Assembly: GCA_964431685.1 (NCBI GenBank)
Contig: CAYSLA010000041.1
Location: 1-24,168 of the forward strand
Source: CAYSLA01 sp964431685
GTDB lineage: Bacteria; Armatimonadota; UBA5829
Reading direction: 5' to 3'
DNA length: 24,168 nt
Of the stretch, positions 14,666 through 21,612 are shown in pieces; the first letter of the stretch is position 1; each line of letters begins with the position of its first letter. A program made the translations under genes and the position numbers. The notes below the pieces were generated by a model. It was given only the letters and a program-made list of their open reading frames with translations, made no database searches and was not told the origin of the DNA.

Positions 14666-15482
14666 CCTCCTGGAATACTCCTACATGCAAAGGGCGCTGG
14701 TTGCAGGCGTGCTGGTAGGTGGACTGTGCGCTCTGATCGGGGTGTACGTGGTTCTGAAGGGCCTGGCGTTTATCGGGGCGGGGATATCGCACGCGTCGCT
14801 TGGCGGAATCGCTCTGGGAGTCGCTGCCGGTGTGAACCCGATACTCTCGGCTTTCGCGTTTTCCGTGCTGGTGGCCTGGCTGATTGGTGTGGTGTCCAAG
14901 CGCTTGAGCGTGCGTGAGGACACCTCCATAGGCATCTTCTTCGCCTCCGCCCAGGCGCTCGGCGTGCTCATCATCGGACTTATGAGAGACTACCAGGTGG
15001 ATTTGCTCGGCTACTTGTTTGGCAGTATCGTATCGGTAACCCCCGCGGATGTATGGATTGCCGGAACGGTGACTTTTCTTGTCGTGTTGCTGGTTGTGCT
15101 TCTGTTCAAAGACCTGCTCTTTATGGTCTTCGACTCGGAAATGGCCACCGTTACGGGAGTGCCGGCGTCCAGACTCTACTTTCTGCTGCTTACCCTTATC
15201 GCGCTGACCGTGGTCGTCGCGATCAAGGTTGTGGGCATAGTGCTGGTCTCCGCGCTGGTTGTCACACCGGCCGCCGCCGCCTACCAGCTTACGGAGAGCT
15301 TTCGGAAGATGATGGCCATTTCGGTGGTGTTTGGGGTGGCTAGCTGTGTGGCCGGCCTCATTTTGGCGGACGTTCTGCGTATCGCCCCCGGCGCCACCAT
15401 AGTGATGTTTGTCACTGTCCTCTTCTTCTCTTGCGCGCTGGTATCGCCGCGCAGGCGCAGAAAGCGAGCATCAGCTTCATAG
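14658..15482 (+). CDS. znuB: Zinc ABC transporter permease
   Basis: This is a 274-aa ABC-3 family integral membrane protein forming the metal channel, with about eight to nine hydrophobic segments. Typical family stretches are VGGLCALIGVYVVLKGLAFIG, ISHASLGGIALG and VSALVVTPAAAAYQL. The ATG at 14658 is chosen because GGAGG (14647-14651) sits six bases upstream. The frame is open further upstream but has no better start. It overlaps znuC by eight bases. The stop TAG is also the first three bases of the downstream repeat array, so the end of the protein may have been set by repeat insertion. Confidence 0.93.
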   Translation: MADLLEYSYMQRALVAGVLVGGLCALIGVYVVLKGLAFIGAGISHASLGGIALGVAAGVNPILSAFAFSVLVAWLIGVVSKRLSVREDTSIGIFFASAQALGVLIIGLMRDYQVDLLGYLFGSIVSVTPADVWIAGTVTFLVVLLVVLLFKDLLFMVFDSEMATVTGVPASRLYFLLLTLIALTVVVAIKVVGIVLVSALVVTPAAAAYQLTESFRKMMAISVVFGVASCVAGLILADVLRIAPGATIVMFVTVLFFSCALVSPRRRRKRASAS

Positions 15483-15680
15483 GGGCCGTGCCTTTCTGCC
15501 GGCCCGGGATGGGTGGCGTGGGTCGCCCAAAGCCGTAGGGGCCGTGCCTCTGTGCCGGCCCGGAATGGGTGGCGTGGGCCGCCGAAAGCCGTAGGGGGGC
15601 CGTGCCTCTGTGCCGGCCCGGAATGGGTGGCGTGGGCCGCCGAAAGCCGTAGGGGGGCCGTGCCTCTGTGCCGGCCCGAT
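15480..15680 (+). repeat. Tandem array of a 56-58 bp GC-rich repeat
   Basis: Three full units start at 15480, 15536 and 15592 (56, 56 and 58 bp), followed by a partial unit from 15650. Each opens TAGGGG, then CCGTGC, CTCTGT and GCCGGCCC. These form a hairpin with an 8-bp stem, one bulged T and the loop CTCTGT. A GC-rich linker follows (GGGTGGCGTGGGCCGCC, then GAAAGCCG). Unit 1 is the most diverged: it has CTTTCTGCC in the loop region and GGTCGCCC in the linker. No unique spacers occur, so it is not CRISPR. Confidence 0.9.
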
Positions 15681-15701
15681 GCTCTGCCGTTGCATTACTC
15701 C

Positions 15702-15727
15702 GGGAGGTGGCAGAGCACCTCCCCTAC
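15702..15727 (-). repeat. GTAGGGG hairpin supplying the rhomboid gene's stop codon
   Basis: On the minus strand GTAG (15727-15724) leads into stem GGGAGGTG (15723-15716), loop CTCTGC (15715-15710) and stem CACCTCCC (15709-15702). The TAG is the stop codon of the rhomboid gene. An alternative hairpin pairs GCTCTGCC (15681-15688) with GGCAGAGC (15709-15716). The same element recurs at 23939-23964 with a changed but still paired stem. Confidence 0.8.
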
Positions 15728-16926
15728 ACGTTCTCGTTTCTAGCCCGTTCGATGGTCTCTTCGGCGAACTTGCGCCACTCGCTGTCCGGGTAGCAGTTAA
15801 GAAAACTGGTGAGAGTAGAGACGGCGCCGGCCGGGTCGTTCATCTCGGTCAGTCTGATCACTCCGACCTTCAGCAGCGACATCTGTGCTTCGGGACTCTC
15901 GGGGAAGAGATCGGCTATCCGCCTGAACTCCATCTCGGCCTTGCGGGGCTGCCCGCTCTCGTCCAGGTATGTTGCCAGTCTGAACCGCACATCTGGGGAA
16001 AGCGACGCAGACTTCCAGAATTGCGTCATCTGCTCGGATACCTCGAGGGCTTCCTCTTCCCGGCCCTGGTGGCTGAAAAGGTCGATCGCTGTGTTGTAGT
16101 AGGGCAGAGACTGGCTTTCTTCCCGGAGCAGTGCCCATATCCGGCCCAACTGGGCATAGGCGAAGGCGTTGTCAGGGTCGTAGGTCAACAGCAGTTCGTA
16201 CTCGCGCGCGGCTTCCAGAAGGTTGTCTTCGCTTTCGCTTGCGTCTGCGTTGGCTGTCAGATACTCGCGTTCTCCCTGCAAGGCCATATTGCCCAGTAGT
16301 GCGACCGCCACGCCGAACCCGAACCCGCCCAAATGGCTCCAGTATGCCACGTGCCTGAGGTTGAATCCGAGCAGGTTGTCCCTGTACAGACCGAGTATGC
16401 CCAGGATGAGCTGCACCAGCATGAACACCATGATCACCAGCAGAGCCGGTATCTGGGCACGGTCGATGCGCAGGTTCTCGCGGTGGAATCTGACGGCATA
16501 TACGCCCATTACGCCTGCAACCGCGCCCGAGGCTCCCACTATCGCGCGTGTCGCGTAGTATGGCGGAAGGGTGGCGTAGACTATGCCGACGTGCAGCAGG
16601 CTGGCGGCAAAGCACGCGCCGATATAGAACATGCAGTATTCCAGTTTTCCGGTTACTCGCTCGATACGTCTGCCGAAGAGGTACAACTGGAGCATGTTCA
16701 GGGCCAGGTGTACCGGACCGTCGTGAAGGAAGTTGCAGATGAACAGACGGCCTATCCGGATTTCGGAGGGTATGAGCCCGTAGTTTAGCACAGCGTGGTG
16801 CAGGTCGCCGCGAGACAGCAGATAGGCAGCCACGTTGATCAGGATGATGCCATACGTGACTATGGGTATTGCCTCGAGGCGCAGCGCCAGGCGCTGCGTT
16901 CTGTTTTCAATCGTGCTGTGCGACAA
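15724..16926 (-). CDS. Rhomboid family intramembrane serine protease with C-terminal TPR repeats
   Basis: Rhomboids cleave transmembrane substrates within the membrane. The first roughly 215 of 400 residues form a six- to seven-helix membrane domain. It has HLALN (73-77, the family's oxyanion His and Asn), the catalytic serine motif GASG (131-134, S133) and the catalytic histidine H198 in YWSHLGGFGFG. Residues about 220-395 are soluble helical pairs with TPR character (AFAYAQLGRIWALLREE, KAEMEFRRIADLFPESPEA), presumably cytoplasmic and binding a partner. The start is a TTG at 16926 that overlaps the end of the upstream 583-aa gene by 20 bases, so translation is probably coupled. No good Shine-Dalgarno is seen beyond AGAAG. 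The stop lies within a hairpin repeat. Protease family assignment is secure; the substrate is unknown. Confidence 0.92.
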   Translation of the reverse strand: MSHSTIENRTQRLALRLEAIPIVTYGIILINVAAYLLSRGDLHHAVLNYGLIPSEIRIGRLFICNFLHDGPVHLALNMLQLYLFGRRIERVTGKLEYCMFYIGACFAASLLHVGIVYATLPPYYATRAIVGASGAVAGVMGVYAVRFHRENLRIDRAQIPALLVIMVFMLVQLILGILGLYRDNLLGFNLRHVAYWSHLGGFGFGVAVALLGNMALQGEREYLTANADASESEDNLLEAAREYELLLTYDPDNAFAYAQLGRIWALLREESQSLPYYNTAIDLFSHQGREEEALEVSEQMTQFWKSASLSPDVRFRLATYLDESGQPRKAEMEFRRIADLFPESPEAQMSLLKVGVIRLTEMNDPAGAVSTLTSFLNCYPDSEWRKFAEETIERARNENV

Positions 16927-18658
16927 TTTCTTCTATCTCGTAGTGGGCCCCGCTCCCAAAGTCGCCATTCAGCGCGTCAGTGAGTTCTGCTTCAAGCGCG
17001 TTAAGCACACTCCCAAAGGAGTGTAACCGCGTCCCACACCTCCCCCCTCCGTTTCGGGGGGGGTTAGGGGGAGGTGTTCCACTTGTGGTGGACAGTCGGA
17101 ACGCCTTTCGGTGAGACGCGTCAACCTCCACGATTCTCCTGTAGCGCTCTATCGCGAGCCGCATTATCTCAACCGACTGGTCATTTTCACCGCGCCCAAG
17201 CGCCAATGACGCGCCGATGCGCAGTGCATAGAAAGCCGCCAGATTGCCCATACACGCAGCGTCTCTTGCGAGGATCGGCAATTCTTTCTCGCCCGAAGCG
17301 TTCCGCATCCCTTTCTCGGCGGCTGCGACCGCCTGCTCGGACAGGTCGCCCAGTTCTTCTATCAGCTCGTCGGGTCCGTATGCTTCGTCCGGCGTTCCTT
17401 CGGCGATATATGCGGCCGGGGACACTGCCCTATCGCCCGTAATCTCCTCCCACCAGCTTGTTTCGCCATCCGGTTCTATCTGGCCGAGGATGTCGCGCAC
17501 GGAGAGAAGCTTCAGTGAGTCTTCATTTACCACTGCCGACAGAGCGGCCACAAGTGATGCTCTCCCGGGCCTATTCAGATAGAGGTTCACGAGTTCCAGG
17601 GCCCGTGAACCGGCCTGAAAACCGGGTATCAACCGCCTGTTGCGTTCAAGCCATTTCGGATGCCTATCGGCCAGAACTCTCTCAATGTCTTTTCCGCCCC
17701 ACACCGTGTACCAAACCATATCGCGCTGCCACTGATAAGCGAACGCATTGTCTGATGTGCGTGGGAAGTCCGACGCGGAAAGGGGCCACAAGTTGAACCC
17801 GCGCACGCCGGACTGGGCAAGGTTCTCGAGAATCTCTTCGGTGGTGTCGTAGGAGAAACTTGTCCAGGGCTGAAAGTTGGCCACTGGAAGATCGGCAACC
17901 ACATTCTCTGCACCTACCAGCTCAACCCAGGAGCGGAATCGAGAATCAGGTTTTGCGTCGACCAGATACTTGTCCGTGTATGGTACAAAGTAGAGTACGT
18001 CTCTGCCGTGTCTTCTTTCTGGGAGGCTGGGGGCGGACTTGTCCGGCCAATCCTCGGGTGAGATGCACAATGCGGCGTCCGGACGCACGGCGTCCATCAC
18101 GGCGACCACATTCTGGAGTGTGTCCCAGGCTCTATTCACGCTAACCACGATTCCACTAAACTCAGGATAGCTTTCCAGCACGCGGCGCAGGCAACCGCAA
18201 AGGCGGGTTTCATCAACCCCGGAATCCAGCGTGAATTTGAGATAGACGGCGACCTGATACGCGGCCGCGTTTTCGAGTATCCAACGGTGGAGTGACGAAC
18301 TGTATGCAAGACTCTCGTCATCCGAGTCCGCAGTGTCCAGTTGCGTCTGGCTGTCAACCAGCGCGGGGAATGGGTTGTCGTATACCAGCACAAGGCCGTT
18401 CAGATTAGAGCTGTCATACATTCGGAACAGCTTCTGCCAAACGCTCTTGTCGAAGAACCACTTGCACGCGGGATCGTTCACCCGGTCACGCAGTGTTCGT
18501 CCTGTCGGCACGTCCAGGGGGCAAGGCACGCTCAGCGCGCGCAGCATCTCGGTGGACGCTGTCATTCCGAACGAACGTGAGGAATCTCCTTGAGGGAGGT
18601 TTCTCCCTGCGGTCGAAATGGCATGTTGGGAATCTTCAGGCTTAGTCACAATAGCCAT
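16907..18658 (-). CDS. 583-aa protein of unknown function containing two translated palindromic repeats
   Basis: I do not recognise a family. The central region (about residues 85-330) has alternating hydrophobic strands and acidic or aromatic turns (NGLVLVYDNPFPAL, YQVAVYLKFTLDSGVDE, FSGIVVSVNRAWDTL, GVRGFNLWPLSASDFP, MVWYTVWGGKDIE), suggestive of an alpha/beta barrel, followed by helices. Two segments look foreign. Residues 20-32 are encoded by a palindromic repeat (18561-18622). Residues about 536-556 (GTPPPNPPRNGGGRCG and flanks) come from another palindromic repeat (17031-17083) read in frame. The start is doubtful. The first ATG (18658) lies upstream of the transcription start predicted from an extended -10 at 18667-18659, so translation may begin at the GTG at 18649 or at later ATGs (18565, 18547). 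None of these has a good Shine-Dalgarno. The gene overlaps the rhomboid gene by 20 bases, so the two probably act together. Confidence 0.75.
   Translation of the reverse strand: MAIVTKPEDSQHAISTAGRNLPQGDSSRSFGMTASTEMLRALSVPCPLDVPTGRTLRDRVNDPACKWFFDKSVWQKLFRMYDSSNLNGLVLVYDNPFPALVDSQTQLDTADSDDESLAYSSSLHRWILENAAAYQVAVYLKFTLDSGVDETRLCGCLRRVLESYPEFSGIVVSVNRAWDTLQNVVAVMDAVRPDAALCISPEDWPDKSAPSLPERRHGRDVLYFVPYTDKYLVDAKPDSRFRSWVELVGAENVVADLPVANFQPWTSFSYDTTEEILENLAQSGVRGFNLWPLSASDFPRTSDNAFAYQWQRDMVWYTVWGGKDIERVLADRHPKWLERNRRLIPGFQAGSRALELVNLYLNRPGRASLVAALSAVVNEDSLKLLSVRDILGQIEPDGETSWWEEITGDRAVSPAAYIAEGTPDEAYGPDELIEELGDLSEQAVAAAEKGMRNASGEKELPILARDAACMGNLAAFYALRIGASLALGRGENDQSVEIMRLAIERYRRIVEVDASHRKAFRLSTTSGTPPPNPPRNGGGRCGTRLHSFGSVLNALEAELTDALNGDFGSGAHYEIEEIVAQHD
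17031..17083 (-). repeat. C/G-rich palindromic repeat inside the 583-aa coding sequence
   Basis: CACCTCCCCC (17037-17046) is the exact inverted complement of 17067-17076, with C and G runs and TTTCG between. The frame stays open through it and adds a proline- and glycine-rich insert (PPPNPPRNGGG). A neighbouring hairpin ACACTCC/GGAGTGT (17007-17024) follows on the minus strand. The biased composition contrasts with the rest of the gene. Confidence 0.75.
18561..18622. repeat. Palindromic repeat at the 5' end of the 583-aa gene
   Basis: The outer arms GTCATTCCGAACG (18561-18573) and CGGTCGAAATGGC (18610-18622) pair at 10 of 13 positions. The centre holds a perfect hairpin GGGAG/CTCCC (18594-18607). 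The type sequence CATTCCGAACG followed by GAGGAATC is, from general knowledge, a frequent dispersed repeat in several bacterial phyla. Its translation gives residues such as NLPQGDSSRSFGM in the overlapping gene. Confidence 0.7.
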
Positions 18659-18667
18659 AGTATACCA
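18659..18667 (-). promoter_or_regulatory. Extended -10 element upstream of the 583-aa gene
   Basis: On the minus strand TGG (18667-18665) precedes TATACT (18664-18659), one base off consensus. No -35 is recognisable at 17 bp. The predicted start near 18652 is inside the first codons of the longest frame, which argues that this frame's first ATG is not used. Confidence 0.4.
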
Positions 18668-18732
18668 GATTCACCGAGGTTTGGGATAAGCCCTTGCCTC
18701 AGTCTGCTCTGCAGAAGTCATGTTGCGGTTTG

Positions 18733-18741
18733 TGCTATAAT
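18733..18741 (+). promoter_or_regulatory. Extended -10 promoter of accD-accA
   Basis: TGC (18733-18735) directly precedes a perfect TATAAT (18736-18741). No clear -35 is present, as is common for extended -10 promoters. It is divergent from the minus-strand -10 at 18659-18667. The ribosome-binding site GGAGGT (18811-18816) precedes the accD ATG. Confidence 0.6.
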
Positions 18742-18821
18742 ATGGCTCACGTGGAGTGCTGGCAAAGGATCATGGCCTGTGCGGCATGGACTTTGCCCGT
18801 TTTCGTTGACGGAGGTAAGCA

Positions 18822-19712
18822 ATGACTTTTGGCTTGAGAGGCAGATCGGCCACTCGGGCCGCCAGGAAGAGTGTTGATGCTCTTCCCGACGGTCTGTGGA
18901 CCAAGTGTCCCGGTTGTGGCGAGATACTTTTCAATAAGGAACTTGAGAAGAACCTGCGGATATGCGGCAAATGCGGCCACCACTACCGGTTGGGCGCGTG
19001 GTATCGCATAAAGATCACTGTCGACGACGACAACTTCACCCAGTTTGATGAGCACCTCTCGACTGTCAATCCACTCGACTTCCCGGACTATGACGCCAAG
19101 ATCGTCAAGGGCAGACAGTCCTCCGGCCTGCAGGAAGCGGTCATAACAGGCGTCGGCGAGATCGGTGGTCACAAGACGGTGCTGGGAGTGGCGGACTTCG
19201 GGTTCATGGGCGGAAGTATGGGCGGAGTCGTCGGAGAGAAGATTGTCCGCGCCATGGAGTACGCCGTTGAAAACAAGCTCCCTGTTGTGTTGTTCACAGC
19301 GTCCGGAGGCGCAAGGATGCAGGAAGGCATCCTCTCGCTGATGCAGATGGCAAAAACTGCCGCGGCGTGTGCGAAACTGCACGAAGCCGGTCTGCCCTAC
19401 ATAGTCGTGTTTACTGACCCGACAACCGCCGGGGTGCACGCCAGCTTCGCGTCAATTGGCGATTTCACTTTCGCCGAGCCGGGAGCGCTGGTCGGGTTCG
19501 CGGGGGCCAGGGTTGCTCAGCAGGCGGGCGTGATACACAGGCCGGACAATTTCCAGAAGTCAGAGTTCCAGTTGGAGCACGGGATGGTCGATCGAGTAGT
19601 ATCCAGGCGGGAACTCAAGGGTGTGATTGAGAAGACGTTGAACTTCTGCCTCGGGAAAGCGGCAGGCCCGACACTCTTGTCGGGCGATAAGGAGAACGGC
19701 AATGAGTTCTGA
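18822..19712 (+). CDS. accD: Acetyl-CoA carboxylase carboxyltransferase subunit beta
   Basis: AccD and AccA form the carboxyltransferase that moves the carboxyl group from carboxybiotin to acetyl-CoA, making malonyl-CoA for fatty-acid synthesis. The 296-aa protein has the N-terminal four-cysteine zinc ribbon (C29, C32, C48, C51: CPGCGE and CGKCGHHY). The crotonase-fold core follows with GGSMGGVVGEKI, FTASGGARMQEG, VFTDPTTAGVHASFA and EPGALVGFAGARV. The length is normal. GGAGGT at 18811-18816 supports the ATG. The 3' end overlaps accA by 11 bases. The biotin carrier and biotin carboxylase genes are not in the window. Confidence 0.97.
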   Translation: MTFGLRGRSATRAARKSVDALPDGLWTKCPGCGEILFNKELEKNLRICGKCGHHYRLGAWYRIKITVDDDNFTQFDEHLSTVNPLDFPDYDAKIVKGRQSSGLQEAVITGVGEIGGHKTVLGVADFGFMGGSMGGVVGEKIVRAMEYAVENKLPVVLFTASGGARMQEGILSLMQMAKTAAACAKLHEAGLPYIVVFTDPTTAGVHASFASIGDFTFAEPGALVGFAGARVAQQAGVIHRPDNFQKSEFQLEHGMVDRVVSRRELKGVIEKTLNFCLGKAAGPTLLSGDKENGNEF

Positions 19713-20703
19713 TCAGTGGAACGTTCTCGATTTTGAGAAACCAATAGCCCAGCTTGACGACCAGATAGCGGAGATTAAGCGACTCACGCAGGAGCGCGGC
19801 GAGGAGCGGGCGGAAGACATCGCCGCGTTGGAGGCTGACCGAGATCGTCTGCTTGCCGAGGTGTTTCAAAACCTCAAGCCTTGGGATCGAACTCTTCTCG
19901 CCCGCCACCCGAAGCGGCCATATACCCTGGACTACGCGAGGCTCATGTTCGATGACTATACTGAGCTTCACGGCGACAGGCTCTTTGCGGACGACCACGC
20001 GATGGTCGGCGGAATCGCGACCCTGGACGGTCGCGAGGTGATGTTTGTTGGCCAGCAGAAGGGCCGCGACCTTAAAGACCGGCAGTACAGAAACTTCGGC
20101 TCGGCCAAGCCCGAAGGCTATCGCAAGGCGCTCAGGCTGATGAAGCTGGCGGCGAAGTTCAAACGTCCCGTGATATGCTTTGTGGATACGCCTGCGGCGG
20201 ACTGCAGCGTCGGCTCCGAGGAACGCGGGATCAGTGAGGCTATCGCCCGGAACATGATGGAGATGAGCGCTCTTCCTACCCCGATTGTGGCCGTCGTGCT
20301 CGGCGAAGGAGGTAGCGGCGGTGCCATCGGAATTGCGGTCGCCGATCGTGTGATGATGATGGAGAACTCGGTATACTCGGTGATTCCTCCGGAGGGCTGC
20401 GCGGCAATCCTCTGGCGTGATCCGACCCGAGCCAAGGACGCCGCTGAGGCGCTGAAGATCACTTCACAGGAAGCGTTACAGCTTGGAGTCGTAGATGAGA
20501 TCATCCCTGAGCCGCTCGGTGGCGCCCACCGAAGCGCCGAGATGGCCGCGAAGAACGTGAAATCAGCGATCATCAAGAGCCTGGATGAGTTGGGGAAACT
20601 GTCCAAGACCAAGCTGCTCGATCAGCGGTATAAAAAGTTCCGTGACATAGGCGCGTGGCAAGAAGCGCCTGCGCCAGTGGTTCAGGATACTGACGAAGGC
20701 TAA
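19702..20703 (+). CDS. accA: Acetyl-CoA carboxylase carboxyltransferase subunit alpha
   Basis: This is the partner of AccD in the cytoplasmic heterotetrameric carboxyltransferase. The 333-aa protein has the typical N terminus (LDFEKPIAQLDDQIAEIKRL, then a coiled stretch) and HPKRPYTLDYARLMFDDYTELHGDR. The carboxybiotin/CoA-site loops GEGGSGGAIGIAVADRV and YSVIPPEGCAAILWRD are present. The C-terminal helix region (DELGKLSKTKLLDQRYKKFRDIG) is complete. It starts at an ATG inside accD, eleven bases before the accD stop, so the pair is translationally coupled. Subunit stoichiometry is thus likely set by coupling. Confidence 0.97.
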   Translation: MSSDQWNVLDFEKPIAQLDDQIAEIKRLTQERGEERAEDIAALEADRDRLLAEVFQNLKPWDRTLLARHPKRPYTLDYARLMFDDYTELHGDRLFADDHAMVGGIATLDGREVMFVGQQKGRDLKDRQYRNFGSAKPEGYRKALRLMKLAAKFKRPVICFVDTPAADCSVGSEERGISEAIARNMMEMSALPTPIVAVVLGEGGSGGAIGIAVADRVMMMENSVYSVIPPEGCAAILWRDPTRAKDAAEALKITSQEALQLGVVDEIIPEPLGGAHRSAEMAAKNVKSAIIKSLDELGKLSKTKLLDQRYKKFRDIGAWQEAPAPVVQDTDEG

Positions 20704-20721
20704 CGTGCTGATGTGTGAGCG

Positions 20722-21018
20722 ATGACAGAGCACATGACCGATATTGGGCTCTTGGAACTAGCTGAAAGCGTGTCCGCTCTTGTGGAAGAGATCACTACAG
20801 GCAAAGTCCAGCCATACAGTGAGGACGTGCAGAAGCGGGCAATGGAGGCATTTTCGCGCCTTGACTTGCCGGGCTATTCGAACAGCCAGCTTGCTGATGC
20901 TGTTCAGACCTGCTTGGTGGACGTCCTGAGTTGCGACAACGCGTCTTGGGACACTCCACCGGGAGCCTTTGAGGAGAACCGCGAGGCATTGCAGAGCCTT
21001 ATTGATGTGGGTTCGTGA
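20722..21018 (+). CDS. Small acidic protein of unknown function downstream of accA
   Basis: This is a 98-aa frame 18 bases after accA, on the same strand. The product is acidic and mostly helical (LLELAESVSALVEEITTG, SEDVQKRAMEAFSRLDL, NSQLADAVQTCLVDVLS), with no signal peptide or membrane segment. Its codon third positions are G/C-rich like the neighbours. The ribosome-binding site before the ATG is weak (TGTGTGAG). A second in-frame ATG at 20734 is possible. It may be the last gene of the acc operon. No family is recognised. Confidence 0.6.
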   Translation: MTEHMTDIGLLELAESVSALVEEITTGKVQPYSEDVQKRAMEAFSRLDLPGYSNSQLADAVQTCLVDVLSCDNASWDTPPGAFEENREALQSLIDVGS

Positions 21019-21052
21019 AACACGCTATGCTTCGGGACAGTTTCAGCAGGAC

Positions 21053-21476
21053 CGGTGTTTCGGGATTTGAGGGTTGGGCCGCGGGTGATCGGCTTGAGTA
21101 TAGAGTTTTGAACCCAACCCGGAAATCCCGAAACTACTCAGGCTCGCATGTTTCGGGACTTCCGTTCCGCCGGGCTCCACTCAAGTCCCGAAACACCCCG
21201 TTCGGCTATGTTTTCGGCGGCTGCGTAGCAGCCCGCCGCATTCTTTTTGTTGGAGGTTTGGACGTTGAACAAGGCTTGGTATGCGCTTCGCAGGACGATT
21301 CGGTGTTTCGGGATTTGAGGGTTGGGCCACGGGCCAGAGGCTTGAGTATAGAGTCTTGAACCCAACCGGGAAATCCCGAAACTACTCAGGCTCGCATGTT
21401 TCGGGACTTCCGTTCCGCCGTGCTCCACTCAAGTCCCGAAACACCCCGTTCGGCTATGTTTTCGGCGGCTGCGTAG
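21053..21476 (+). repeat. Tandem 248-bp repeat built of two hairpins
   Basis: Unit 1 is 21053-21300. Unit 2 starts at 21301 and continues in phase to the N run at 21477. Over the first 176 bases the copies differ at 8 positions with no indel. Each unit has two hairpins: TTTCGGGATTT pairing with AAATCCCGAAA (with inner GGGTTGGG/CCCAACC), then GTTTCGGGACTT pairing with AAGTCCCGAAAC. The remaining 71 bases of each unit match the 5' end of the downstream gene (21577-21647). Open frames across this region are products of the repeat and are not called as genes. Confidence 0.85.
21249..21299 (+). pseudogene. Duplicated ribosome-binding site and first codons of the downstream gene
   Basis: TTGTTGGAGGTTTGGACG, then a TTG start and codons for NKAWYALRRT, are repeated here from 21595-21647. 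The two copies differ at two places within the codons (AAC/AAT and TAT/TAC), both silent. After the shared part this copy runs into repeat unit 2 rather than into the gene, so it is a truncated decoy start. Confidence 0.75.
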
Positions 21477-21576
21477 NNNNNNNNNNNNNNNNNNNNNNNN
21501 NNNNNNNNNNNNNNNNNNNNNNNNNNNNNNNNNNNNNNNNNNNNNNNNNNNNNNNNNNNNNNNNNNNNNNNNNNNN
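21477..21576. other. Scaffold gap 1 (100 Ns)
   Basis: This is a placeholder of exactly 100 Ns. The sequence on the right (21577-21647) continues the 248-bp repeat in exact phase with the left side if the gap is deleted. The left contig ends exactly 55 bases after the last position that distinguishes unit 2 from unit 1 (21421). The true gap is therefore probably zero or a whole number of repeat units. Confidence 0.85.
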
Positions 21577-21612
21577 CAGGCCGGCACATTCATTTTGTTG
21601 GAGGTTTGGACG

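Noticed and set aside
15480..15680. CRISPR array
   Set aside because: The whole 56-58 bp unit repeats with no unique spacers, and no cas genes are nearby.
21015..21359. 114-aa and related ORFs across the 248-bp repeat
   Set aside because: They are translations of palindromic repeat sequence and repeat themselves with the DNA unit. No ribosome-binding site or independent coding signal is seen.
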